DNA from: Ornithodoros turicata | Lineage: Eukaryota; Arthropoda; Arachnida; Ixodida; Argasidae | DNA: 64,000 bases | NCBI RefSeq assembly: GCF_037126465.1 | Contig: NC_088201.1 | Coordinates: forward strand, 71,384,879-71,448,878 | Direction: 5' to 3' | In this document: piece after piece, positions 46,754 through 56,512 of the stretch | Layout: every line of letters starts with the position of its first letter | Position numbering within the stretch: position 1 is the stretch's first letter | The notes under the pieces: generated by a model | What the model was told of the DNA's origin: nothing | The model's input: the letters and a program-made list of their open reading frames with translations, nothing else | Databases searched by the model: none | Translations under genes and position numbers: made by a program

Positions 46754-47371
46754 TAGAGCCCTGCACTAACCGCGGATGGAAGCGGATATCCGCAAGATAC
46801 TTGCGGATTCGGATTCTTTTTGCGGTGTGCGGATCGGATGCGGATGGCGCGTGGTCGGATGCCGATCGGATGCGGATACGAAGGCGGCGGATTGGTAGCG
46901 GATCGAATGCGTATATACCGCGCGCTGTGATTTTTTCACGAGCAATTTATTTGTATCGCGCGCCGACAGCGAGCGCATGCTCGGGTTCGCCTTCGACCAT
47001 GCACGGCCCAGATGGAAGAAAAAGCATTCTGGCGTCTCGAACCATGCGACCACCGACGAGGTAGCCTTCCACGCGCGTTCCAGAAGTCTCTCCATATCGC
47101 GTTTGTTGAAATGATTACCTTTGCTTGTCTTTGTGAGTCCTTCCGTGACAGCATGGAGGCATCCGAAATTATACTAACATATGCTTCCTGAGGTCTTTAC
47201 GCGTCCTTTGAAACGTGCGGATTTTGCGGATCAGATGCGGATGGCGCGTTTTGCTCAGCGGATCGGATGCGGATGTAAATTGTTGTGTATGCTGCAGATC
47301 GGACGTGGATAACGTGTGCGCGGATGCGGGTCGGATGCGGATGCCGAAAATCTCAGCCGCGCAGGGCTCTA
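46754..47371. mobile_element. 618-bp hAT-type MITE filled with GCGGATC-rich repeats
   Basis: The ends TAGAGCCCTGC and GCAGGGCTCTA are perfect inverted repeats. The flanks GTCGGAAG (46746-46753) and GTCGGAAC (47372-47379) are an 8-bp target duplication with one mismatch. Both subterminal regions are built from GCGGAT/CGGATGCGGAT motifs. No ORF of substance. A solo end of the same type lies at 30356 and a weaker one (AAAGCCCTGCGCC) near 47878. Confidence 0.85.
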
Positions 47372-47379
47372 GTCGGAAC

Positions 47380-48727
47380 GGACGTCTGAAACCAACGTAT
47401 ACGATAGATCTTTCTTCTTTTTCTTTTTGTAGTAGTAGTAGAAGGTATTACGGCCACACTGGGGATCCACGATGCGTGTATCCAGTGGGGCGCTATATTT
47501 GTTTCTTGGGCTCTCATTTTAATTCCCTGTATTTTCGATTTTTTTTTGTTGCTTTTCAATATGACTACTATCCGGACCAAAGGAACATGGCTCCAGTTGA
47601 GCACTGTGGCGTTCCAATTCACCAGCATGGATATTGAGCGCGTAAATACATGTACAGTTGATCAAAGTTCCGTTCAACTGTCACATTTAAATGCCGAAGA
47701 TTTCAGCAGAAATGTAAACCACGAAAAGTCTAACAAATTATAACGCTAGATGAGAATACGAACATACAAAAACGCCATTTACATGGCAGGACTACTGGAA
47801 ATGACGGAATCTCGTGGTGGTGGCTTTTCGTCCAAGCTGTCTTAGGTTCCAGTGAGGCTCACAGCTATATAAAGCCCTGCGCCATCCACGGATGGGAGTG
47901 TATATCCCAAACTTGCGGGTTCAGATGAAATATAAACGCTTGTTGTGATCTGCGGATCGGACGAGGATGGCGCCAGATCAGGAGCGGGTCGGATGCGGAT
48001 AATCCGCGAGATTGGGCCATCAATCGGTACTAGGTACCGAACACACAGTGCAAGTTGTACGCAAGTCGCTCGCGCGTCTGGGAGGGCTCTCTAGCGTCTC
48101 TAGTCGAGGTGCGAGTTCGGCGCCGACCTTGTGGTTTACTTGTAATAAACTCTAGCTATTCCGTTCGTTGCAAAATGTGTTGCTGTGCTTGATGGCGTGT
48201 ATCCTTTGGTGGCATCATGGACTCTCAGGACCTGTCTATCCTACAAAAGCTATGCCACTCCGGGGTTTTCGCTGTCAGAACAAGAGAGAGGAAGTCGCAA
48301 ATGCGTATGAAGTTCGGCGACAACTGTCTTTGTTAGTCGTTTTTCTGTGCTGTTTTGTGCTGAAGCGAAATAACATTTATTTCCTGGAAAATTGACTAGA
48401 TATATCGAGCCCAGAAACTGAACTGTTGCTGTGTGCCGAGGAAGACGCGGATCTTTCGGGTAGGATCCGGATGTCAGAAAGCTCATCTAGGATTGCAATA
48501 CGCTCGCTATGCTACAGAAGTAGACTGTGGTAACCTTGCAGAAGTCTGTGCCACTCTGCCACAGCATATTGCTTCCACGTTAAATCCCAACCAGACCAGA
48601 AAAAAAAAGGAAAATAAAACGAATTAAAATAGGAGCCCAAAAAACAAATATGGCACCCCACCGGATACATGCAACTGGGCCAGTGTGACCGTAATGCCCT
48701 CTTCTACACAAAAAAGAAAAACTGTTC
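47380..48727. other. No gene; further GCGGAT-rich sequence
   Basis: Near 47875-48010 there is a stretch like the interior of the 46754 MITE (CGGATGCGGATAATCCGC), probably a second truncated copy. No recognisable protein. Confidence 0.45.
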
Positions 48728-50727
48728 TATTTTGAGGCACAATAGGTCGATAAGTTGAGTGAATGTTGGCGTGGATATGTCGCGTTGACGTAGATGGTGT
48801 CGTCTAGACGAAAAAAATGCTGGAGGCTGAAGGCTCGGCAGTGCAGAGAACCTACGGATACGCATGTAACATGAGGGAAGTAGGACAACCATGAACACAC
48901 GCGCATGACGCTGAACTATAAAACCGATCTATATATTCCTAAACTCCGAGTGGATGAACACACCGTTTGTATAGACTGCCGGTTTCGTTTCTTCTTTCTC
49001 GCTCTCTCCTTTTTCCTTTTTCTTTTCTTCTTTTTTTTTGGGGGGTGGGGTGGGGGGGGGGCTTATTAATACCTGAAGACAATTTATGATACAGCTATAG
49101 GATGTCAGGGTGCTCGCTAACGCGGGAGCCTCTCTAGCGAGGAATGCGCAATTGTAAAAGGCGGTCACGTGGTCGGTTTGTATTATAACACATTACTCTG
49201 CTCTCTTTTGACCACAATAATACTCGTTGCCTTGTCAATGTCATCTGCATTTTTTAGACACTGTAGATATGTCGTTCACCTCGAAACTACAAAAAAAGTT
49301 AAGAAATCACGACTTTCTGCTGTTTTTGTTTGATTTGCGATTATCTGGCGACTTTCTGTTGTCGTCATCTCTCAAAACCTCTCCAAATAAGCACAATTTC
49401 AGACAACGAAAAAAATAGAAAAGCAAAGAAAATATATCGTTCTGCTTTCCTGTCTTTTATTTTCCATACTTAATACAGCTAAAGCCGTAGTGGCTCAAAT
49501 CTATCCCTACTGCAGCCTAATGCCGCGTGCTTTTCGACAGCCGTACTCCTGGCTTTTCTTTTCGTCAGTGGAAAGGGTTGTAGCAGGTGTGCTGTCTTAT
49601 CAGCGTATTTCTTCTGAAGATTTACAATCTTCATCCAGCCGTACATGCTCGCGCTTTCAGCAGACTGCTTGGGACTGTGTTGTTCGCTATCGCGTCTTTT
49701 TTCATTCGATCATCTTTGTTTCTGTAGGTGTGAAGAAAAGTTTATTGACCGGTTGATAAGCAACTGCGTGCACCACGTAACAGTCAGTTGTGTAGCATCG
49801 ATTGCTAATACGTATGAGTTGAATAAATACGAACGAAGCGCGATGAACATTTGATTTACACATAAGAGTTAGTGACGTCTTCATGTTGGGAAAAACTTCG
49901 CATGGCTGCATATGCGATCACAATGTCCTCCTTGTAACGTTGAAGCCAAAATAATCGGGGGCACTCCAAACCACGTTACTCAAGCTGTGACGCAACATTT
50001 GCCTCAGCTTGTCGTCGTCTGGATCTTTGGACGTCGTTCCCGATTTCCGTTCTTAGCTCACCTCGCGTCATAGAGTCCACATCTAACATGCGTGACACGC
50101 GCTGGTTGAGTTCGACACTTATACGTGGCCTCTTTCCTCTTGGATGTCATCTTCTTCCCAGTACATGACGTCACGTTTCTGATATCTCCTAGCCTGTAGC
50201 GCAGATGAATTTTCTTCTCTCCTTTAACATATTTTAGCCCATCCCATGCTGCGTCCCATTTGTTTGTTCGCCAATGATGTAGGTTCTCTAAGACACAATT
50301 TTTCTTTTTTAGTCCTTGGCTAGAAGGCCATCCTAGTCAGCGCTACTGCTTGTGGCTCATCGCGGCGTGATGCGAAAAAACATGTATATACGGGGTCACG
50401 CTCTACTGTCCGTACCCCTTGCATTTGTTTCCCAGATCTAGAAACATAGTTAGGACGTTTAACGTCTCCTGACGCAGATCTTTCCCTGCAGTATTTTGCT
50501 CAAATTATCTTACCACACGTCTAAAAAGATCCCATAAGTGTACTAGTTCATCTCTGGTGTCTGAGGAAAGGACTGGAGTCACAAGGCGTGGTAGATTATC
50601 AAGAAGTAAATCGATATCCTTTCCTGTTAATGATGTGAATTTAGCAACTTCCGTTATGCTGTCAGTGAGCAGTCTGACGTTCGCGCAAGTTTCCTTTATA
50701 ATGTCCACCAGTTTTCTCACGGACGTG
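48728..50727 (-). repeat. Inverted duplication, left arm (~2.0 kb)
   Basis: From TATTTTGAGGCACAATAGG to TTTCTCACGGACGTGT, this matches 52137-54103 in inverted orientation along its length. Many substitutions and small indels are seen, for example different A/G homopolymer lengths near 49030 and 53795. The inner end holds the 3' part of an ORF pointing outward. Confidence 0.88.
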
Positions 50728-50974
50728 TCTTTTCCTTTTGGATCGCACACTCTATTAGCAGTGTCTACGTCCTGCATTTCCAGAGCAGCTTTTCAAGAAG
50801 CTGCTCGACTATTCGTATCTTCATGTGCAAAACATCAGGGACAATGAAGCGGGGTTCTATAGAGAACAATGGGGGGTGCCGCACTGAGTTTTTCATGTTG
50901 CCGTACATCTTCATCCGCTTTCCACTTGCCGAATAATAACTTGTGAGTGTTTGTTTCACAAAATTGATAATCAT
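50505..50974 (-). pseudogene. Unrecognised transposase-like ORF remnant, left arm
   Basis: Two successive minus-strand pieces: RFIVPDVLHMKIRIVEQLLE (50974 down to 50765), then SVRKLVDIIKETCANVRL, EVAKFTSLTGKDIDLLLDNL and SSDTRDELVHLWDLFRRVV (50777 to 50505). They resemble the C-terminal half of conserved transposase-like ORFs repeated in arthropod genomes, but I cannot name the family. A stop and frame change separate the two pieces. The second piece is present in the right arm too. Confidence 0.5.
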
Positions 50975-52136
50975 AATAATACCTAACAGGATGGTTAATT
51001 CAGGAGTTCATATGCATTCCATTACCGATGCCAAACAATTTAAGAAATGCTTATGCGACCATTGCGGGTGGAGGGGTGACGTGGAAATTGGAGCGATCTG
51101 CATGCGTACACTGGCGGCGCTTTGCTGGGGGAAGGGATGAAGAGGGGGAGATGAAGGAGGTAGGCTCACGCGTCTGGCTGGCATGACCATTGCGCTGCAT
51201 TGCCGTTTTTCAATTTCCACTTTGTACGTGTTGTCATTGTTTGCTCCAGTTGACCAAAATGTTTCATGTACTTGTTTATTTACCTCCACGTATCTGCACA
51301 TTTTTTTCATGTGGTTGTATGCTGCTATGTTATTATGCTACGAAATGCTACGAAATGCTAACCTCCCGTTTGTATTGCCTCCATGGCCGCCAGGGGAAAT
51401 AAATACATGAGTCTGTAGGTCTCACAGCAAAACAACCGTCCACCTCCCGCGTACATGCTTTGAGAGCGATAAGAGATAAGAGCGATAATCAGCTTCTTTT
51501 GCGGGACTCGCCGATGCCACTCGACTACTGAAGTTTCTCTCTCTCTCTTTGCTTTTTTTTTCTTTTCTTTTTTTCTTACAGCGGTTGCAGACCGGCCACT
51601 GCTGCACGGCTCATGATGTACTCGTACCGGGGCATCAAGCGCGGAATTATCATTTTATCTGTATCTTGTTGAGTTGCCCGCTTCATCACGACTTCTGCAT
51701 TAACCACATGACAACAGAAAGGCGAGGGCGATTACAGCAGCTATCAACGAAACCCGTGCACAAAAGTAACGACCGACTTATTGGTTTGTTTGATTTTAGT
51801 GGCTTTTTTTCCCCCTTCCATACATCATCTAATGAAATCATTCCTTGTTCATCAAGATATCTACTGGACCTGATAGCACTGCGGTCTTGTCTTGAGTAGG
51901 AAGTATGCTAGGACGTTGCGAAAGCTTATTCGCTCTGCGCGCGTTCTTGCTATTGTTCTTGTATGCAAGAGCTTTTTTTGCCCCTATTTTCTACGGCTGA
52001 GAATTCTGGGAGTCTGCGACGGGAGTACGAACATAGCCTTCCTATATGTCTTCAGACTGCCTGTACGCAATAGAACGAATAATTGCTAAAAGGGTATTCG
52101 ATAATCTGTATGGGAATATACAAGGAATATATTACA
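50728..52136. other. Spacer between the inverted arms
   Basis: A single-copy stretch of about 1.4 kb between the two arms. Its left part continues the ORF remnant of the left arm. The rest (for example 51400-52046) shows only short ORFs with no family motif. Confidence 0.5.
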
Positions 52137-52402
52137 CGTCCGTGAGAAAGCTGGTAGACATTATAAAGGGATCTGGTGCGAACGTCAGACTGCTCACTGA
52201 CAGCAAAACGGAAGTTGCTAAGTTCACATCATTAACAGGGAAGAATGACGATTTACCTCTTGGGAATCTACCACGCCTTGCGACCCCAGCCCTGTCCTCG
52301 GACACCAGAGATGAACTAGCACAGTTATGGGGTCTTTTCAGAGGTGTGGTAAAAGAATTGAGCAAGATACTACAGGGAAAGATCTGCGTCAGGAGACGTT
52401 AA
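52137..52402 (+). pseudogene. Unrecognised transposase-like ORF remnant, right arm
   Basis: SVRKLVDIIKGSGANVRLL, EVAKFTSLTGK and SSDTRDELAQLWGLFRGVV align with the left arm remnant. After the stop at 52400-52402 further family-like pieces (SVTPYIHVFSHHAAMSHM near 52460) appear in other frames, so the coding part originally extended further. Confidence 0.5.
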
Positions 52403-54103
52403 ACGTCCTAACTATGTTTCTAGATCTGGGAAACAAATGCAAGGGGTACGGACAGTAGAGCGTGACCCCGTATATACATGTTTTTTCGCATCACGCCGCG
52501 ATGAGCCACATGCAGCAGCGGTGACTAGGATGGCCTTCAAGCCAAGGACTAGATAAATTGTGTCTTACAGAACCTACATCATCGGCGAACAAACAAATGG
52601 GACGCAGCATGGGATGGGCTAAAACATGTTAAAGTTGGAGGAAAATTCGTCTGCGCAACAGGCTAGGAGATATCAGAAACGTGACGTCACATAGTGGGAA
52701 GAAGGTGGCACCCAAGAGGAAAGAGCCCACGTATAAGTGTCGAACTCAACCAGCGCGTGTCACGCATGGTAGATGTGGACACTATGACGCGAGGTGAGCT
52801 AAGAACGGAAATCGGGAACGACGTCCAATGATCCAGACGACGGCAAGCTGAGGCAAATGTTGCGTAACAGCTTGAGTAACGTGGTTTGAAGTGCGCCCGA
52901 TTATTTTGGCTTCAACGTTAAAAGGAGGAAATTGTGATCGCATATGCAGCCATGCGAAGTTTTTTCCAACATGAAGACGTCACTAACTCTTATGTGTAAA
53001 TCAAACGTTCATCGTGCTTCATTCATATTTATTCAACTCATACGTACTAGCAATCGATGCTACACAACTGACTTGTACGCGATGCACGCAGTTGCTTATC
53101 AACTAGTCAATAAATTTTTCTTCACACCTACAGAAACAAAGATGATCGAATGAAAAAAGACGCGTCAGCAAACAACACAGTCCCAAGCAGTCTGCTGAAA
53201 GCGCGAGCATGTACGACGGCTGGATCAAGATAGTAAATCTTCAGAAGAAATACGCTGATGAGACAGCACACCTGCTAGAACCCTCTCCATTGACGAAAAG
53301 AAAAGCCAGGAGTACGGCTGTCGAAAAGCACGCGGCATTAGGCTGCAATAGGAATAGATTTGAGCCACTACGGCGTTCGCTGTATTAAGTATGGAAAATA
53401 AAAGACAGGAACGCAGCGCGATACGTTTTTTTTTTTTTCGTTGTCTGAAATTGTGCTTATTTTGATAGACTTTGATAGATAGAACAGAAAGTCGCCACAA
53501 AATCGCAAATGAAACTCAAACAACAGAAGTCGTGACTTCTTATCTTTTTTCGCAGTTTCGAGGTGAACGACATGTCTACAGTATCCAAAAAATGCAGATG
53601 ACATTGACAAGGCAACAAACATTATTGTGATCAAAAGAGAGCAGAGTAATGTGTTATAATACAAACGGAACACGTGACCGCCTTTTACAAATGCGCTTTC
53701 ATCCCTAGAGAGAGGCTCCTGCGTTCGCGAGGAAGCCTGACATCCTATAGCTGTATCATAAATTGTCTTCAGGTATTAATAGCCCCCCCCCCAAAAAAAA
53801 AAAGAAAAGAAAAAGGAAAAGGAGAGAGCGAGAAAGAAGAAACGAAACCGGCAGTCTATACAAACGGTGTGTTCAGCCACTCGGAGTTTCGGAATATACA
53901 GATCGGTTTTCTAGTTCAGCGTCATGCGCGTGTGTTCATGGTTGTCCTACTTCCCTCATGTTACATGCGTATCCGTAGGTTCTCTGCACTGCCGAGCCTT
54001 CAGCCTCCAGCATTTTTTTTCGTCTAGACGACACCATCTACGTCACCGCGACATATCCACGCCAACATTCACTCAACTTATCGACCTATTGTGCCTCAAA
54101 ATA
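52137..54103 (+). repeat. Inverted duplication, right arm (~2.0 kb)
   Basis: The inverted partner of 48728-50727. It starts at ACGTCCGTGAGAAA and ends at GTGCCTCAAAATA, where similarity stops sharply. Order is preserved throughout, so both arms are copies of one sequence block. Confidence 0.88.
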
Positions 54104-55412
54104 CCTTGTTTCTACAATCAAACTGAATGTTGGTTCGTTAGTCAATTTTAGTGAAATATTTTATTTGTGTATGTCTCAAATTTTGCAACCATGTCATTTT
54201 TTTAGTTTCATTTTATTTTTTTTGCGCTATTTCATCAACACGATTGTACATTCGGCCTACTCGAACGAGCCTCGAATTCTTCCGGGAGTCAGTATGGAAA
54301 CACATCAGGATATACAGGTTGTCCTTTGTTAGGTGCCACAGTTGTTATTAAAAATTTATGAGAGCCCCGGACGTGCCGTTTGGGCGCATAACATACCTGG
54401 CCTCTCGCATATCTTTCCTAGCCGGTCGCATCAGTGTTCGATGGCTAACTGAAATGGTATACTTAATTAGCTTCACTAATTTTCAAAGATAAGAGATTGA
54501 CCGAATGACAGCATCGAATCCCTTGGAGTCATTGTACATTCTCTATGACCGACGCATTGGTGTCTATAATTATTAACCTATCCTCGATAAACTTGGTTTG
54601 ACAACCCTAGCACATCGTAGAACCTCATATATCACATTTTCCAATGCAAAGTAGTACATGTCTCGTCTTAAGCTGTCGTTGGTCTATTTTCTGCCGTTCA
54701 TTTTAGTTATTTCTTGTGTTTTCATCCTTCCTTCATCATCTTCACATAATGTTCCACGTGCAGTGGGGTAGGGTGCGCACCTCCGCGGTGAAACACCCCA
54801 TCTCATCGTCATCATTTATTGTTGTTTTTGTTGTGCCGTTCACTCCGACCACACCTTTATTTTATGTTTTGTTTGATTTCTTACAGTTTAGCGGATACCA
54901 ACAGACTTCGTAACAGCCATAACGTACACACGTTTGCTCTTTATAACAACCTCAACGATGTTAGTTCTAACAGCTGTCAAGTTGTTAGCTTTTTATATCC
55001 TATACCCTTACCACGTGAAGTAACACACAAATCTTTGCTCCTCGTATTGTTATTTCTTATTTGTCTTCTTTATCTGTTGTAGTCTCTTCTGCGGCGAGCC
55101 ATTTCCCAAACCTGTGGTTGCGCGTGGCCTTGAACGTAGGCTTCGCCGCTATGCGTTCGTGCGGCGATTGAAGGCTCCTTTACATGTACAAAATTTGGAA
55201 CCCGAATGGAACCTTGAAGATGATACTATTCATGCCCAAGAAAATGCTCAAAAGTTTTGTCTTGGCAGAGGCAACATACCATTAGAGAACGAATGCAAAG
55301 CGCTGCCAGCAGAATATGTAGCACGCGCTTTTCGTTCCAAAATACACAGGCTCTATGGGAGCCATTTTAGGTGAAGCCTGCTTTACGTTTTGTCCCTAAC
55401 TCTTGGGCATGA
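54104..55412. other. No recognised gene; 86-codon ORF at 55114-55374
   Basis: The small ORF 55114-55374 (MVARGLERRLRRYAFVRRL...) is the most protein-like stretch, with a balanced composition, and ends about 40 bp before the hammerhead array. I do not recognise it. It could be the 3' coding end of the element to which the array belongs. Confidence 0.35.
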
Positions 55413-55618
55413 AGGCCGAAACAGCTGTCCAATGTTGGTGTGGCGATGTTTGGGACTTATAAACATATGTTCAGTGTACAGCCAAAGAGCGTATGCTATT
55501 TTTCTTCATTTAATATTTTACTGGCTTCGCACTGGGCTTTCAGAGGTGAGTCACTCACCCTGACGGGGGGACATCACGTGACCTTCCGACGCCACTCGCT
55601 CAAACGTCGCCCACCTAC

Positions 55619-55664
55619 GCATTGCTGATGAAGGCCCAATAAGGCCGAAACAGCTGTCCAATGC
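55619..55664 (+). ncRNA. Hammerhead ribozyme motif, type I, unit 2
   Basis: Stem I is GCATTG (55619-55624) with CAATGC (55659-55664). The core CTGATGA is at 55625-55631. Stem II is GGCC/GGCC (55633-55636, 55643-55646) around a CAATAA loop. GAAA follows at 55647-55650. The cleavage triplet GTC is at 55656-55658. Stem III as a monomer is only two base pairs, but ACAGCTGT is a perfect palindrome, so two molecules or adjacent units could pair as a dimer. One unpaired A (55632) lies between CUGAUGA and stem II. All invariant core positions are present. Self-cleavage is inferred. Confidence 0.8.
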
Positions 55665-55854
55665 TGGTGTGGCGATGTTTGGGACTTATAAACATATGTT
55701 CAACGTGCAGCCAAAGAGCGTATGCTATTTTTCTTCATTTAATATTTTACTGGCTTCGCACTGGGCTTTCAGAGGTGAGTCACTCACCCTGACGGGAGGA
55801 CATCACGTTCCACGTGACCTTCCGACGCCACTCGCTCAAACGTCGCCCACCTAC

Positions 55855-55900
55855 GCATTGCTGATGAAGGGCCAAGAAGGCCGAAACAGCTGTCCAATGC
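55855..55900 (+). ncRNA. Hammerhead ribozyme motif, type I, unit 3
   Basis: Same architecture as unit 2: stem I GCATTG (55855-55860) with CAATGC (55895-55900), CTGATGA at 55861-55867, stem II GGCC/GGCC with an AAGAA loop, GAAA at 55883-55886, palindromic ACAGCTGT, and GTC at 55892-55894. The stem II loop differs from unit 2, while the core and stems I and III are unchanged. Two bases (AG) rather than one separate the core from stem II. Confidence 0.8.
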
Positions 55901-56031
55901 TGGTGTGGCGATGTTTGGGACTTATAAACATACTACAGCCAAAGGTAATACAAGGTGTGAGACACAAATTGAATACAGAACGTGACCGGTAGAAGAGGTA
56001 TGGTGATCAGCACACAAGGCAAGCACCGAAA

Positions 56032-56340
56032 ATGGCTGTAGGTCAATCAGTCAAAGTGTGGGAAGGACACCGACACTGGATCCCTGGTACGGTCATACGA
56101 TTCTTGGACGAACCCCGTTCGGTATTTGTTAAAACACAGAAAGGTCTACATCGCCGAAATACATCTTTCGTCCGCCCAACAAAAGCAGAACAGCAGAGGA
56201 CAGACACTCAGACAAGAAGTGCCGAGCACTGTGTGCCCCAGCAAGTCACCCATTCAACTTTTGACGACGACACAGATGACGACAGAACTCTGACCAGGTC
56301 TGGTCGCTCTGTCAAGCCTGTCGTGAGACTCAACCTCTAA
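56032..56340 (+). pseudogene. Gypsy integrase C-terminal tail (truncated pol end)
   Basis: VGQSVKVWEGHRHWIPGTVI, then FLDEPRSVFVKTQKG and a Thr/Asp-rich segment with TRSGRSVKPVVRLNL at the stop. This is the usual tail of gypsy-type integrases, ending just before the 3' LTR. The upstream integrase core, RT and protease are missing, replaced by the hammerhead array, so the element is strongly 5'-truncated. The local frame is intact from the ATG at 56032. Confidence 0.75.
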
Positions 56341-56357
56341 AAAGAGAAAAAGGGGGA
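56339..56357 (+). promoter_or_regulatory. Polypurine tract
   Basis: A 19-nt all-purine stretch ending in GGGGGA sits directly before the TGTCA that starts the LTR and right after the pol stop. It would prime plus-strand DNA synthesis. Confidence 0.8.
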
Positions 56358-56512
56358 TGTCAAAATAGTAGGCGCACCTATCGCCATCGGCATCTCCAAG
56401 CCAAAGAAGGAGCCAAAGCCAGACTACAGATCAATCATCAGATGTACTCGATATGTCGATATACTCGGACATGCCTTTCTAACTATGTAATCATTAAACA
56501 TCGTTTCTGACA
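56358..56512 (+). repeat. Short 3' LTR (155 bp) of the truncated gypsy element
   Basis: It begins TGTCA and the next suitable end is TGACA at 56508-56512, giving short inverted LTR ends. The polypurine tract fixes the start. The end is inferred because no second LTR is in the window. Confidence 0.65.

Larger units (their letters stand above)
55413..55930 (+). repeat. Tandem array of ~232-bp units with hammerhead motifs (Penelope-like pLTR or retrozyme type)
   Basis: The landmark GGCCGAAACAGCTGTCCAAT recurs near 55414, 55643 and 55879, giving spacings of 229 and 236 bp. Units are very similar over their whole length, including TGGTGTGGCGATGTTTGGGA and GGCTTTCAGAGGTGAGTCAC. The second and third junctions carry a full hammerhead motif; the first has lost its 5' half. 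Tandem hammerhead repeats of this size are known from Penelope-like elements and retrozymes. No Penelope RT or GIY-YIG nuclease is visible nearby. Confidence 0.8.

Noticed and set aside
46754..47371. GCGGATC repeats as a regulatory binding-site cluster
   Set aside because: They lie inside an element with hAT-type ends and an 8-bp target duplication, so they are better explained as transposon sequence.
48728..54103. Inverted duplication as an assembly hairpin artefact
   Set aside because: The arms differ by many substitutions and indels and have a unique 1.4-kb spacer, which a simple hairpin artefact would not give.
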